A DNA stretch of 57,394 bases, from the NCBI RefSeq assembly GCF_013364355.1, contig NZ_CP054931.1, positions 4,462,501 through 4,519,894 on the forward strand, written 5' to 3'. Both the position numbers and the translations under genes were made by a program. Source of the DNA: Stenotrophomonas sp. NA06056. Its GTDB lineage: Bacteria > Pseudomonadota > Gammaproteobacteria > Xanthomonadales > Xanthomonadaceae. The notes below the pieces were generated by a model. The model was given only the letters and a program-made list of their open reading frames with translations, had not been told where the DNA came from and ran no database searches. Positions 20,378 to 30,290 of this stretch are shown one piece after another; positions within the stretch are counted from its first letter, which is position 1, and each line of letters opens with the position of its first letter.

Positions 20378-20435
20378 CGCCGGGCATGGCCCGGCGCTAC
20401 CATCGTCATCCGGTAGCGCCGGGCCATGCCCGGCG
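20378..20435. repeat. inverted pair of SMAG/GTAG REP elements
   Basis: Two palindromic REPs in opposite orientation (20378-20401 and 20412-20435), each GCCGGGC ATG GCCCGGC-like with GGTAGCG tails pointing at each other, so the pair can fold into one 24-bp stem. It lies directly after the efflux operon and may end its transcript. Confidence 0.8.
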
Positions 20436-20464
20436 TCCTTACGCCACGGCAACAGGACAGTTCA

Positions 20465-20863
20465 ATGAGTTACGACATGATGGTGTTCGAGGCCAGCGTG
20501 GCCCCGCGTGACGCGGCGGCCTTCATCGCCTGGTTCGAGAAGCAGACGCAGTGGAATGAACGCCACGAGTACGACGACCCGGCGGTCAGCAGCCCGGCGC
20601 TGCAGGCCTGGTTTGCGGAGATGGCGCAGGAATTCCCGCCCTTGAACGGGCCGTTGAGCAACGACGATGACGACCGTGCCGAGGTGACCGAGTACAGCAT
20701 CGGCCAGCAGGTGATCTACGGTGCATTCGCGTATTCGGTGGCTGAGCGCGCGCATGGCCGCGTACAGGACCTGGCCGAGAAGCACGGCGTGGGGTTCTTC
20801 GACGTGAGTGCTGACGAAGCGGCGATCGTGTATCCGGATGGGCTGGTGTCGATGCCGGAGTAG
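20465..20863 (+). CDS. hypothetical protein, small acidic
   Basis: The 132-residue acidic protein begins MSYDMMVFEASVAPRDAAAF and has a Trp-rich WFEKQTQWNERHEYDDP segment. No signal peptide or membrane segment is visible. The start at 20465 has an AGGA eight bases upstream. I do not recognise a function. Similar-looking small acidic proteins are sometimes annotated near toxin systems as immunity proteins, but no toxin gene is adjacent here. Confidence 0.75.
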   Translation: MSYDMMVFEASVAPRDAAAFIAWFEKQTQWNERHEYDDPAVSSPALQAWFAEMAQEFPPLNGPLSNDDDDRAEVTEYSIGQQVIYGAFAYSVAERAHGRVQDLAEKHGVGFFDVSADEAAIVYPDGLVSMPE

Positions 20864-20900
20864 GTCTGGCGGCAGGGCTGCGCCCTGCACCTGCCGAATC

Positions 20901-20935
20901 AACGGCAACGGCAACTGCAACGGCAACGGCAACGT
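20901..20935. repeat. imperfect hexanucleotide repeat (AACGGC)n
   Basis: Five to six imperfect copies of AACGGC run after the stop of the small acidic gene. The tract is non-coding, so length changes would not alter a known protein. Confidence 0.7.
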
Positions 20936-20958
20936 CAAATGCGTGCTATCCGTGGGGT

Positions 20959-21060
20959 GGCGGGGTGGGTCCGGTTGCGGGGGACGCCGTAAACCCATCC
21001 ATGGGGGCTTGGTCGCGGCATCCATGCCGCTCACCCCCCCCCAACCGGACCCACCCCGCC
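20959..21060. repeat. long inverted repeat, copy B (type 1 centre)
   Basis: Arms 20959-20983 and 21036-21060 are complementary over 25 positions with one mismatch; the arm sequence (GGCGGGGTGGGTCCGGTTG) is unlike that of copy A. The centre has CGCCGTAAACCCATCCATGG, GGGCTTGG and CGGCATCCATGCCG, and the right flank TTCGACAGTTTCCCGC. Confidence 0.85.
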
Positions 21061-21110
21061 TTCGACAGTTTCCCGCGATCTGTCGGAATAACATGGCTTG
21101 CTTCTGGTGG

Positions 21111-21153
21111 GTGTCTACCTTGGTCGACACGTAGATCCACGCCATGCGTGGAT
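21111..21153. repeat. REP-like palindrome pair beside copy B
   Basis: GTGTCTACC/GGTCGACAC followed by GTAGATCCACGC/GCGTGGAT. The same two palindromes occur in the same order next to copy C (37842-37885), in the opposite orientation. Confidence 0.75.
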
Positions 21154-21194
21154 GAGGGTGCGCGTTGTGATTGGAGGAATTGGAAGGACTGAAG

Positions 21195-23078
21195 TCAGAA
21201 CAGCTGGCCCTGCACCGTCGGTTCTTCGATCGGTGTCGATGGCGCTTCGATGACGTCTTCCGCACCCAGCCGCCAGGCCAGTCCACCCAGACGGCTGGCA
21301 TGCCGTTTCAACGCGGCCTCCAGCACTTCCGCGCTGCCAGCTACATGTAGGCGCTGGCGGGCGCGGGTCAGGCCGGTGTAGACCAGTTCACGCGACAGAA
21401 CGCGGCTGTCCTGCCGTGGCAGCTGCAGCCACACTTCGTCGAACTCCGAGCCCTGCGCCTTGTGCACGGTCATCGCGAACGCGCTTTCGTGCGCGGGCAA
21501 CGCGGCCGGGTGGAAGGCGCGCGGCTGCTCGACGGTATCGCCCGGGAACCACGCCACCATCGCACCGCTGCCATCGCGCAGGCAGATGCCGATATCGCCG
21601 TTGAACAGGCGGTGCCGGTAGCTGTTCTCGGTGACCAGCAGCAGGCGGCCCTGGAAGTAGCCCGGGGTGTTGCCAGCCAGCAGCTGTTCGATGCGGCTGT
21701 TGAGGCCGCGCGCGCCCTGCGGGCCTTCGCGCAATGCGGTCAGCACGCGCAGGCGGCCGGCCTGCTGCAGGGCAAGCACCGGATCGGCCGCCTCGGCCAG
21801 CGCGCGCCAATGGCCGAGCAGATGCTCGCGCTGGCCGCGCAATGGATCGGCCTCACCTTCGTGGAAGTGCACGCCCGCCAGCGACCCACCGCGTAGCAGC
21901 TGCAATGCAGTGCTGCTGTCGCCTTCGCGCACGGCATGCGCCAGCGGCGCCAGGTCCAGCGCATCACTTTGCCGGTAACCACGTTGCAACTGCACGCGGC
22001 GACCGGCGAAGGCGCGTGGTGCGGCCTGGGGCTGCAGCGTGGCCGGCGCCAGCAGGCCATGCAGTGCCTGCGTATCATCGGCGCGGGTGCCGATGCCATC
22101 GCCGCTGGCACGCAGGATCGCGCTGAGCACGTCGCCGGCTTCGACCGACGGCAACTGATCGGGATCGCCGAGCAGGATCAGGCGGGTGCCGCTGGCGATC
22201 GCGTCGACCAGCTTGGCCATCATCGGCAGATCGATCATCGACGCTTCGTCGACCACCACCACATCCATCGGCAGCGGGTTGTCGGCATGGTGCCGGAAGC
22301 GTGGCGAATCGGGGATCACCCCGAGCAGGCGATGCAGGGTGGTGCCAGTAATGGGCAATGCCTTGCACAAGGTCGGGTCCAGTCTTTGTTCCTGCAGCCG
22401 CTGCACGGCCACGCGCAGGCTCTCGGCCATGCGCTCGGCGGCGCGCCCGGTAGGCGCGGCCAGCGCCACTTCGGGCAGCGGCTGGCCGGCGTACCGGGCC
22501 TGCGCCGCCAGCAGCAGCAACAAGCGCGCGATGGTGGTGGTCTTACCGGTGCCGGGGCCGCCGGTGACCAGCGCCAGCGGATGGCGCAGGGTCACGCCGG
22601 CTGCGCGTGCCTGGTGATCCTCGCTGCCCAATGCCTGCGGGAACAGCTGCGCGAACAACGGCGCCAACGCCGTCATGTCCGGGGCCGGCAGCGGATGCCG
22701 GCCGATACGCTGCAGACCGGCCGCCAACTGACGCTCGTACTCGCGGTAGCGGCGCAGGTAGAGCAGGCCGTTTTCCAGCACCAGCGGTGCATCCTCGGCG
22801 ATGGCCTCGGCCTGCTCCGGCGTCGCTACCCACGGCGATGCACACAACTGTGCCAACCAGTCCTGCGCGGCAGGCCACTCGGGCACGCCTTCCAGCAACC
22901 GCTGTGGTTGCGCAGGGTCGAACGCGGCGTGGCCCTGCGACACCGCCAGCGAGGCCAGCGCCGCCGCCAGCGCCACGCTTTCCGGCGTGTCGTCGCGCAG
23001 CCGCATCAGGCTGGTCGCCAACGCATGGTCGAGCGTGCGCAGCTGGCCCTTCTGGTGCAGTTCCTTCAACAGGCTCAT
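21195..23078 (-). CDS. recD: exodeoxyribonuclease V alpha subunit RecD
   Basis: RecD is the 5'-3' SF1B helicase of RecBCD. The 627-residue protein has Walker A VTGGPGTGKTTT (about 171-182), Walker B VVVDEASMIDLPMM, GDPDQLPSVEAGDVL, and the C-terminal FAMTVHKAQGSEFDEVWLQLP and YTGLTRARQRL motifs. It is the last gene of recC-recB-recD and overlaps the recB stop by four bases (ATGA). Confidence 0.95.
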   Translation of the reverse strand: MSLLKELHQKGQLRTLDHALATSLMRLRDDTPESVALAAALASLAVSQGHAAFDPAQPQRLLEGVPEWPAAQDWLAQLCASPWVATPEQAEAIAEDAPLVLENGLLYLRRYREYERQLAAGLQRIGRHPLPAPDMTALAPLFAQLFPQALGSEDHQARAAGVTLRHPLALVTGGPGTGKTTTIARLLLLLAAQARYAGQPLPEVALAAPTGRAAERMAESLRVAVQRLQEQRLDPTLCKALPITGTTLHRLLGVIPDSPRFRHHADNPLPMDVVVVDEASMIDLPMMAKLVDAIASGTRLILLGDPDQLPSVEAGDVLSAILRASGDGIGTRADDTQALHGLLAPATLQPQAAPRAFAGRRVQLQRGYRQSDALDLAPLAHAVREGDSSTALQLLRGGSLAGVHFHEGEADPLRGQREHLLGHWRALAEAADPVLALQQAGRLRVLTALREGPQGARGLNSRIEQLLAGNTPGYFQGRLLLVTENSYRHRLFNGDIGICLRDGSGAMVAWFPGDTVEQPRAFHPAALPAHESAFAMTVHKAQGSEFDEVWLQLPRQDSRVLSRELVYTGLTRARQRLHVAGSAEVLEAALKRHASRLGGLAWRLGAEDVIEAPSTPIEEPTVQGQLF

Positions 23079-26000
23079 GCGCTGGCTCCACGCGCACGCG
23101 CCACCAGTTCGGCCTGGGCCTGTTCGCCACCGGCGAACAGCGCGTCCAGTGCATCCACCAGCGCCAGCGGGAAGCGGTCCACATGCACGCCGTTGCCGGC
23201 GCCATCCAGCCCGCGGCAGAACAGGTAGCGGATGCCGCCCATGTCGCGCTCGTAATCGTAGGCCGCGCCCAGGCGGAAGCGCAGCCAGCGGTGCAGGGCC
23301 ACGGTGTAGATCAGTGCCTGCAGGTCGTACTCGCTGTGGCGCATGGCGATGGCCAGCAGGTCCGGGCTGTAGCCGGGCAGGCGGTTGGACTTGTAGTCGA
23401 GCACGTACCAGCGCCCGTCGCGCACGTAGGTCAGGTCGATCATGCCGGTCATCAGCCCTTCCAGCCGGTGGCGCTGACCGAAGCCTCGACGACCACTGGA
23501 AACGCCGTGCGCATGCAGCACCTGCAGCAGGGCCGGCACCGTGGTCGGTTCGATGGCGAAATGGAAATCGATTTCCGCGCGGCGCTCGCCTTCGCCCAGG
23601 CTGTGCAGCGCGCCACCTTCGGGTAGCGGCGCGGTGAGCGTGTGGCCGACCAACGGCGCCAGCACCGCCACGCCATCGTCCAGGTCGACGTCGGCATAGC
23701 CTTCATCGTGCAGCGCCTTGCGCAGTACCTCGGCCTGCCCCTCAGGGGCTTCCAGGCCTGGCTGCCAGTCACCCCATGCAGCGAAGTCGACGTTCTCCAT
23801 CGCCTCGTGCAGCACGTTGCCGAAGCGACTGCCCATGAAACGCGGATCGAGCGGCGCGCTGTCTTCGGCGGCCGCGATGGGTTCCGGCAGGGCCGGTTCC
23901 AGCGGCAGTTCCGGGCCAGCCGGTTCATCGGCGGCCGGTGCCGGCAGCTCGGTGGCGGCCGCTTCGATATCACTGTTTGCGCCGGCGTCCGCATGCGCCA
24001 GCTGGGTGAAGCTGTACACCCACCAGTCGTGCGGCACGCGCCGGGTCAGTGCACGCACCGCCGGAAGCTCACCTTCCACCTCGGCCGCCAGCTGCGGCAG
24101 CGTGGCCGGCGCCTCGCTGTCGTCGACATGTACATCGGCATGTGTGCGCAGCCCCTGCAGGTCACCCAGCAGGGGCGCCAGCCGCGTCCTGCCGAGCCCG
24201 GCCAGGTCGCCCACGGCGATCCACAGCGCATGTTCGGCACGGGTCAGGCCGACATACAGCAGGCGTGCATCTTCGGCACGCTGCTCGCGTTCGCGCTGCG
24301 CGGTGGCCGCTTCCCAGGCCTCGTCCTTGTCCAGCTTCCAGTGCAGCTGGCGCTGGCCGCCCACATGCACCGTGCAGTGCGAGGCGGTGTTCGGCGCACC
24401 GCCATCGATGCCCACGAAGGGCAGGAACACCAGCGGATACTCCAGGCCCTTGCTCTTGTGCAGGGTGATGATCTGCACACGCCGCGCATCCGATTCCAGG
24501 CGCAGCAGCTGCTGCTCGTCATCCTGGTCGGCGCTGGCCATCTGCCCCTGCAGCCAGTCCAGCAGGCCGTGCATGCCCAGCGCCTGTGCGGAGGCTTCCT
24601 GCAGAAGTTCACCCAGCTGCAGGTAGTTGGTCAGGCGGCGCTCGCCATCGATCAGCGCCAGCAGGCGCTCGCCTTGTGCAGCACAGACGTCGGCGATCAC
24701 CGCGAACGGTCCGCCGCGCTGCCAGCGCTCGCGCCAATGCAGCAGCTGCGCCTGGAACCCGCGTTGCAGGTCGCCCTCGCGTTCCATCGCCGCAATCGCA
24801 CTTGCGCGCTGGCCGAGCAGCACGGTGGCCAGCGCCGCACGCAGGCGGCCTTCGTCGGCCGGTTGCAGCAATGCGAGCAGCAGCGCACGGAGATCACGCG
24901 CTTCAGGGGTGGCGAACAGGCTCTGCTTGCCGGCTGCCACTGCCGGAATGCCAACCGCGGCCAGCGCGCGCTGCACCAGGGTGGCCTCGCGATGCGAACG
25001 TACCAGCACCGCGATGTCACCTGGCTGCACCGGTCGCCCGCGCAGCACGGCGTTGCCGGCCCGCGCATCGACCAGGGTCTGGTGGATGGCGGCGACGCAG
25101 GCCTGGGTGGCCGCGTCACGCGAGGCGTCGGCACTCATCGCCTTTTCGCCGCCACTGCGCAGCACGTGCAGGGTCAGCGCGATGGCGACGCGGCCATCGC
25201 GCAGGTAATCCTCGTCAACGCGCACGCCACCGGGCCGCACCGGCTCGAACTGGATGTCGCGTTCGAGGAAGGCGTCCTCACCACCGTTGTCATACAGCGC
25301 CTGCAGCGCACGCAGCACGGCCGGGCGCGAGCGGAAGTTCTGGTCCAGTACCGGCGCCTGCTGCGCCACCTGCTTGGCCTTCAGGTAGGTGTGGATGTCG
25401 CCGCCGCGAAAGCCGTAGATCGCCTGCTTGGGATCACCGATCAGGAACAGCGCCGGCGCCAGGCCGAGTTCACGCACCTCCAGCGAATCACCGAACACGG
25501 TGTGGAAGATGCCCCACTGGCGGTCGTCGGTGTCCTGGAACTCATCGACCAACGCGATGCGGTACTGCGCGCGCAGCTGCTTCACCAGTGCCAGCCGCTG
25601 CGGGCCTTCCAGAGCCAGTGCCACGCCATCGATCAGATCGTCGTAAGTCTGCACCCGGCGGGTGCGCTTCAGTGCCTGCAGGCGCTGCGTGGCTTCGTCG
25701 CGAAGCGCGTGCAGGAAATTCAATGCGGTGGCACGCAGCCAGGCATCGCGTTCGGCCAGCAACGCGACATAGCGCGCCAACGGCGCCTGCAGCGGCGACG
25801 ACGGCGTGCGATCGGGGAATTTCTTGTTGGTCTTGTCGGCCAGCACCTCCGGCAGCAGTGCCGGCAGGCGCTCGCTGGCCAGCAGTTCGCGTGGATCGGC
25901 GCGCTCGGCCCAGGCCAGCAGCTGCCGGCCCAGCGGGTGCAGCCAGCCCAGCTTGTAGGACACGCCGTTGAGCCACTTGTTGTCGACCGCATCGCAGAGG

Positions 26001-26755
26001 TCGATGAAGAACTGCTCGCCATGCTCGCGCACGCTTGCCGACAGTGCTTCCGCCGCGCTCTGCAATGCCGGGTGTGGATCGGCCAGTGTCACCGGCTGCG
26101 GCAACGGATGCAGTTGCGGCGCGGCCAGCAGCGCGCGCAGATCGGCGGCCAGCGCGTCCGGGGTGGACCACAGCCAGGTCAGCGGTTCCAGCGTGGCCGG
26201 GTCGTTGGCATGCACCCGCCACAGGTCCGCCGCCAGCTCCTCCAGCAGTTCACGATCGCTGGCCAGCAGTTCCGGAGGGTCGAAGGTGTGGCCGCTCTCC
26301 AGCGTATGCTCGCGCAGCACGCGGGTGCAGAAACCATGAATGGTGAAGATGGAGGCCAGGTCGATCTCGTCGGCGGCGACCTGCAGGCGGCGCTTCAGTG
26401 CTGCGGCGCTTTCGCTGCCCTCCTGCAGATGACGCTGCAGCACCGCGCGAGTGAGGCGCATGTCCGGCGCTTCGCCCTCGACCGGTTCCAGGTCGACCAG
26501 CCGCGCGGCCAGCGCCAAACGCTCGCGGATGCGCTTGCGCAGTTCCTGGGTGGCGGCATCGGTGAAGGTCACCGCCAGGATCTGGCCGATGCGCAGGCCC
26601 TGTTCCACCACCAGGCGGGTGAACAGCGTGGCCAGGGTGAAGGTCTTGCCGGTGCCGGCGCTGGCTTCGATCAGTCGTATGCCATCCAGCGGCAGGGCCA
26701 GGTAAGGGTCACCGGCCATGGGCACGATCGGCTCATCTGCGAGGGCACTGTTCAT
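23075..26755 (-). CDS. recB: exodeoxyribonuclease V beta subunit RecB
   Basis: RecB is the 3'-5' SF1A helicase and sole nuclease of RecBCD. The 1226-residue protein has Walker A EASAGTGKTFT (30-40), FTDAATQELRKRIRERL, LVDEFQDTDDRQW, LIGDPKQAIYGFRGGD, VQIITLHKSKGLEYPLVF and LLYVGLTRAEHAL. The C-terminal nuclease carries GMIDLTYVRDGRWYVLDYKS and YDLQALIYTVALHRWL with the Asp-Asp-Lys active site intact. Its ATG overlaps the recC stop by four bases. Confidence 0.96.
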   Translation of the reverse strand: MNSALADEPIVPMAGDPYLALPLDGIRLIEASAGTGKTFTLATLFTRLVVEQGLRIGQILAVTFTDAATQELRKRIRERLALAARLVDLEPVEGEAPDMRLTRAVLQRHLQEGSESAAALKRRLQVAADEIDLASIFTIHGFCTRVLREHTLESGHTFDPPELLASDRELLEELAADLWRVHANDPATLEPLTWLWSTPDALAADLRALLAAPQLHPLPQPVTLADPHPALQSAAEALSASVREHGEQFFIDLCDAVDNKWLNGVSYKLGWLHPLGRQLLAWAERADPRELLASERLPALLPEVLADKTNKKFPDRTPSSPLQAPLARYVALLAERDAWLRATALNFLHALRDEATQRLQALKRTRRVQTYDDLIDGVALALEGPQRLALVKQLRAQYRIALVDEFQDTDDRQWGIFHTVFGDSLEVRELGLAPALFLIGDPKQAIYGFRGGDIHTYLKAKQVAQQAPVLDQNFRSRPAVLRALQALYDNGGEDAFLERDIQFEPVRPGGVRVDEDYLRDGRVAIALTLHVLRSGGEKAMSADASRDAATQACVAAIHQTLVDARAGNAVLRGRPVQPGDIAVLVRSHREATLVQRALAAVGIPAVAAGKQSLFATPEARDLRALLLALLQPADEGRLRAALATVLLGQRASAIAAMEREGDLQRGFQAQLLHWRERWQRGGPFAVIADVCAAQGERLLALIDGERRLTNYLQLGELLQEASAQALGMHGLLDWLQGQMASADQDDEQQLLRLESDARRVQIITLHKSKGLEYPLVFLPFVGIDGGAPNTASHCTVHVGGQRQLHWKLDKDEAWEAATAQREREQRAEDARLLYVGLTRAEHALWIAVGDLAGLGRTRLAPLLGDLQGLRTHADVHVDDSEAPATLPQLAAEVEGELPAVRALTRRVPHDWWVYSFTQLAHADAGANSDIEAAATELPAPAADEPAGPELPLEPALPEPIAAAEDSAPLDPRFMGSRFGNVLHEAMENVDFAAWGDWQPGLEAPEGQAEVLRKALHDEGYADVDLDDGVAVLAPLVGHTLTAPLPEGGALHSLGEGERRAEIDFHFAIEPTTVPALLQVLHAHGVSSGRRGFGQRHRLEGLMTGMIDLTYVRDGRWYVLDYKSNRLPGYSPDLLAIAMRHSEYDLQALIYTVALHRWLRFRLGAAYDYERDMGGIRYLFCRGLDGAGNGVHVDRFPLALVDALDALFAGGEQAQAELVARARGASA

Positions 26756-29700
26756 GCGCCATCCTCCCGGCTTGATTCGGCGCCCAGCGTGCGGCCTTCG
26801 CGCACCGCGCTGAAGACCACCTGGCTGTTGCGCAGCAGGTCGGCATAGCTGGCATCGGTGGCGAACGGGTCGGCACCGCGCAGCAGCAGCTGCCAGGCGT
26901 CGCTGCTGGATTCACCCCAGCTGCGGTCGCTGCCGTGCCACTGCTTCCAGCCTTCGCTGCGCTGTTTTTCTGCCGGCGCGTTGTACAGCACCCAGCCGGT
27001 ATACGGGGCAAAGCGCAGCGGCTCACGCAGGCCACGCTGGCGCAGCTGCAGCAGCGCACGCAACGCCGCGCGTGCAACGGGAACGCTCAGCGCCGGTACG
27101 ACGTGCGGGCCGGGACCGGCATCGCCGCCATCGTGGAACTGCACCAGCGGCAGCGCATCACCGGCGGCATTGGCCAACAGCCAGTCCAGGCCCTGGCGGA
27201 TCACTGCATTGCCATTGAGGGTGCCGGCACGCAGGCGCACCAGCCCTTCTGGATGTCGATCGGCCACGCGGCCATGCAGGCGCACCCCGTCGATTTCCAC
27301 CTCGTAACGACGGCTTTCCAGCGGTTCGCCCTGCATCCAGCCCAGCAATGCACTGGCATACGGACGCGTCTTCAGCTGCTCCACCTCGAACTGGCGCTCG
27401 CCCAATGGACCCGACGGCAGCAGGCCGCGTGCGCGCAGGCGCGGATACAGCGGCTCGGTATCGCCGCTGAGCGTGGCACGTACCACTGCGGCCTGCACGC
27501 TGCGCTTTTCCGGCCCGCGCGGGGACAGCACCAGCGGTTCCAGGTCGTCCACCTCCTCGACCTCGTCGGCCAGGCGCAGACCGAGCGACTGCGCCAGGAA
27601 CTGCCCGGCCGGATCGCACAGGAAACGGCGCAGGGTATCGAGCGCGACCTCGTCTTCCACCGCATCGTCGAGCGGCGGCGGTAATGGGGCATCAAACCAC
27701 GGCAGCAGGCCGCCGCGCTGGCCGGTAAGGCGACCCGCCGCCGGATGCCACTGCCGGCGATAGCTGAAGCGACGCGGATCACCATCGCCAAACGCCGCAG
27801 GTGAGAACGGCTGCAGGGCATGGCGCACGGTGAAGTCGCGCACGGCCGCCGGTGGATCGAGGTGATAGGCGGCAGCGGCGTCGATCAGTTCGCTGACCAG
27901 CACCGACGGCTCGCGCACGCTGCCGTCGCGCGGGTCGGCGCCGAGATAGCTGAGATAGAACACCTCCTGCGCGGCCGCGAACAGCTGCAGGAACAGGAAG
28001 CGGTCGTCTTCCCGGGTAGAGCGGTCACCCGGGCGGCGACGCGGTGTGTCCAGCTCGGCGGTGAGCTGGTTGAGACCGGCAGCCGGGTCACGACGCGGGA
28101 AATCACCATCATTGAGGCCCAGCACGCAGATCACCCGGAATGGCAGCAGGCGCATCGGCACCATGCGGCCGAAGCTGATGCCACCCGTCAGCAGCGGTGC
28201 GCGTGTATCGGCCTCGCCCAGCGCGCCGGCGAAGTGCGAACGCACTACCTCCGGTGGCACACCGTCGGCGAAGCCGGCCTTGGCAGCATCGTCGGCAAAC
28301 TGGTTGAGCAGCTTGCGCAGGCGCTCCAGCGCGCGCTGGCTGTTGGGGGAGCTGGGCGCATTGGGCAGCAGTGCATCCAACAGCGACAGCAGGCGCTGCC
28401 GCCATTGCCCCGGGGTGAGCAGCTCACCGAGGCGACGCTGATACACGGCCAGCACACGCAGCAGCCGCAGCAAGCGGTCCAGCGCGTCCAAGGCACCACC
28501 TTCCAGCTCGATCCACGGCGCCACGCCGGCCAAGTCGGCTTCGCTGCCGGTGGCATGGCCGAGTACCAGGCGATCCAGCGCGAACTGCCAGGTGTAGGCA
28601 TCGTCGGCCGGCGCCTGGTGCTGGTTGCGATGCTTCGCGTCCAGGCCCCAGCGCGCGCCGGCCTGCTGCAACCAGCCATGCAGGCGGTCGAAGTCCACCG
28701 CTTCCAACCCGGCCGCTTCGGCCAGCGGCGCGCTGGCCAGCAGGTCCAGCACCTCGTTCAGGCCGAAGCGCGAGACCGGCAGGCCCAGCAGGTGCACGAA
28801 CACATCGGCCAACGGCTCGCCGGCCAGCGGGCTGCTGTCGGCCAGCGCATACGGAATGTGCTCGTCGTCACCGCCGCGGCCGCCGAACACCGCTTCCAGG
28901 TACGGCACGTATGGATCGATGTCCGGCGCCAGCACGGCGATCTCGCGTGCCTGCAGCGGCGGGTCGAAGCGCGGGTCCTGCAGCAGGCTGCGCAACTGGT
29001 CGTGTAACACCTGCAGCTCGCGCAGGCGGGTGTGGCAGGCATGCACCTGCAGGCTCGGGTCGTCGCTGCGCAGGCCATCGCGCAGTTCGCCCCAGGGCAA
29101 TGCGCGGCGGTGGAACAGGTCGCGCTGCAGGCGGTGCAGCAGGCTGTCGGACAGGCCGCCTTCGTCCAAGGTCGGGCGTCTGTCGTCTTCCGGATCGGAA
29201 TAGGCGGCGATCTCGCCGGCCGGGTGCACCACCTCGTAACTGCCCAGCACCGCCATGAAGTCGCGACCGGCCGCACCCCAGGCTTCCAGCAGGCGGTTCT
29301 CGCCGGCCGCTTCACCGAAGGGATCGGGCGCGCCGCTGCGCAGGCGCTCGGCCAGCGTCTGCAGGTCACCCCAGTACGACTGCACCGGGGTAGGCATGTA
29401 GAAGTGCAGCTCGCCCACACGCGCCTGCGTGGCCATCACCCGCAGCACGTCGGGTGAGATGTTGAGCGTTGCGAACGCGGACATGCGCGGCGGCAAGCCC
29501 TTCGGCAGCGGCTGGCCGGCCCCCTCGAAGCGGTCCAGGTATTCCTGGATGCGACGTGCGCGATAGTCATGGCCGTGGGTGATGGTGCGCCACAGGATCG
29601 CCTGCGGATCGGCCGGATCGGCGCCGGCCGCCCAACGCAGCAGCCAATCACGGCGCCAGGCCTGGTACTTCTCGAACACCGAGGCCATCTCGCCAGCCAG

Positions 29701-30096
29701 CGCCCACGGCTTCAATGCGTCATCGCCGGCAAGATAGGACTGCAGCGCGCGCATCGGTGGCTGCGCCAGCAGATGCGGGTCGCGCAGTGCCTGGTACAGC
29801 CTCCAGTGCAGGCCGGCGGCATCCAGGTCGTCCTGCTCCCCGCTGACGTTGGCCTTCAGCGCGCGGGCCACGAACTCGCCCGGCGTGAGGAATTCGAGGT
29901 TGGCGGCGACACCGAACTCGGCGGCGAGTGTCGCTTGCAGCCAGCGCCGCATCGCCACCTGCGGGATCAGCACCACCTCCGGCGCCAGCAATGGCTGCCC
30001 TGGCACCGGCACACGCACGTTGCGCGCCAGCAGGGCAGCCAGCACGTCCAGCGAATTGGAATGGTAGAGGCGGAAATCGCTGCCCGGGTCACTCAT
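26752..30096 (-). CDS. recC: exodeoxyribonuclease V gamma subunit RecC
   Basis: RecC is the Chi-recognising scaffold of RecBCD. The 1114-residue protein has the family opening FRLYHSNSLDVLAALLA, PQVAMRRWLQATLAAEFGVAANLEFLTPGEFV, MSAFATLNISPDVL, RTLAPFxx-like FGRMVPMRLLPFRVICVLGLNDGDFPR and a C-terminal nuclease-like fold. The start MSDPGS at 30096 was chosen over an in-frame ATG seven codons upstream, which adds a Cys-rich leader not expected in this family. First gene of the recCBD unit; divergent from mlaF across 194 bp. Confidence 0.94.
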   Translation of the reverse strand: MSDPGSDFRLYHSNSLDVLAALLARNVRVPVPGQPLLAPEVVLIPQVAMRRWLQATLAAEFGVAANLEFLTPGEFVARALKANVSGEQDDLDAAGLHWRLYQALRDPHLLAQPPMRALQSYLAGDDALKPWALAGEMASVFEKYQAWRRDWLLRWAAGADPADPQAILWRTITHGHDYRARRIQEYLDRFEGAGQPLPKGLPPRMSAFATLNISPDVLRVMATQARVGELHFYMPTPVQSYWGDLQTLAERLRSGAPDPFGEAAGENRLLEAWGAAGRDFMAVLGSYEVVHPAGEIAAYSDPEDDRRPTLDEGGLSDSLLHRLQRDLFHRRALPWGELRDGLRSDDPSLQVHACHTRLRELQVLHDQLRSLLQDPRFDPPLQAREIAVLAPDIDPYVPYLEAVFGGRGGDDEHIPYALADSSPLAGEPLADVFVHLLGLPVSRFGLNEVLDLLASAPLAEAAGLEAVDFDRLHGWLQQAGARWGLDAKHRNQHQAPADDAYTWQFALDRLVLGHATGSEADLAGVAPWIELEGGALDALDRLLRLLRVLAVYQRRLGELLTPGQWRQRLLSLLDALLPNAPSSPNSQRALERLRKLLNQFADDAAKAGFADGVPPEVVRSHFAGALGEADTRAPLLTGGISFGRMVPMRLLPFRVICVLGLNDGDFPRRDPAAGLNQLTAELDTPRRRPGDRSTREDDRFLFLQLFAAAQEVFYLSYLGADPRDGSVREPSVLVSELIDAAAAYHLDPPAAVRDFTVRHALQPFSPAAFGDGDPRRFSYRRQWHPAAGRLTGQRGGLLPWFDAPLPPPLDDAVEDEVALDTLRRFLCDPAGQFLAQSLGLRLADEVEEVDDLEPLVLSPRGPEKRSVQAAVVRATLSGDTEPLYPRLRARGLLPSGPLGERQFEVEQLKTRPYASALLGWMQGEPLESRRYEVEIDGVRLHGRVADRHPEGLVRLRAGTLNGNAVIRQGLDWLLANAAGDALPLVQFHDGGDAGPGPHVVPALSVPVARAALRALLQLRQRGLREPLRFAPYTGWVLYNAPAEKQRSEGWKQWHGSDRSWGESSSDAWQLLLRGADPFATDASYADLLRNSQVVFSAVREGRTLGAESSREDGA

Positions 30097-30290
30097 CGTG
30101 CACAGTGTGCAGCACACCCGGCCGTATTCAATGCCGGGGGATGGTGATCGCGACGGATTGTTCCGGCCGTTTCCGGAATTGTCCCGGTCTGGCAGCGGTC
30201 CGACCGTGCAACAATACTGGACCGTCCAGTCTGCTTATGTTCAGCAGTCTGACCCGATGCTTCAATGTCGAAAAAACGTTAAGGGTGCCC

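Larger units (their letters stand above)
20864..21194. other. convergent gap of 331 bp made of repeats
   Basis: No gene is seen. In order: a short hexanucleotide repeat (20901-20935), the long inverted repeat copy B (20959-21060), its flank GACAGTTTCCCGC, and a pair of REP-like palindromes (21111-21153). recD ends just to the right. Confidence 0.8.

Noticed and set aside
21031..21042. Poly-C tract as a phase-variation site
   Set aside because: It is non-coding and forms part of the right arm of inverted repeat B.
23642..26848. Very long open frame antisense to recB, and similar ones antisense to the transglycosylase, jetC, the caspase gene and yidC
   Set aside because: In high-GC DNA the complementary frames of real genes stay open. 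These have repetitive Gln/Arg/His/Ala composition, no recognisable motifs, and lie opposite clear conserved genes.
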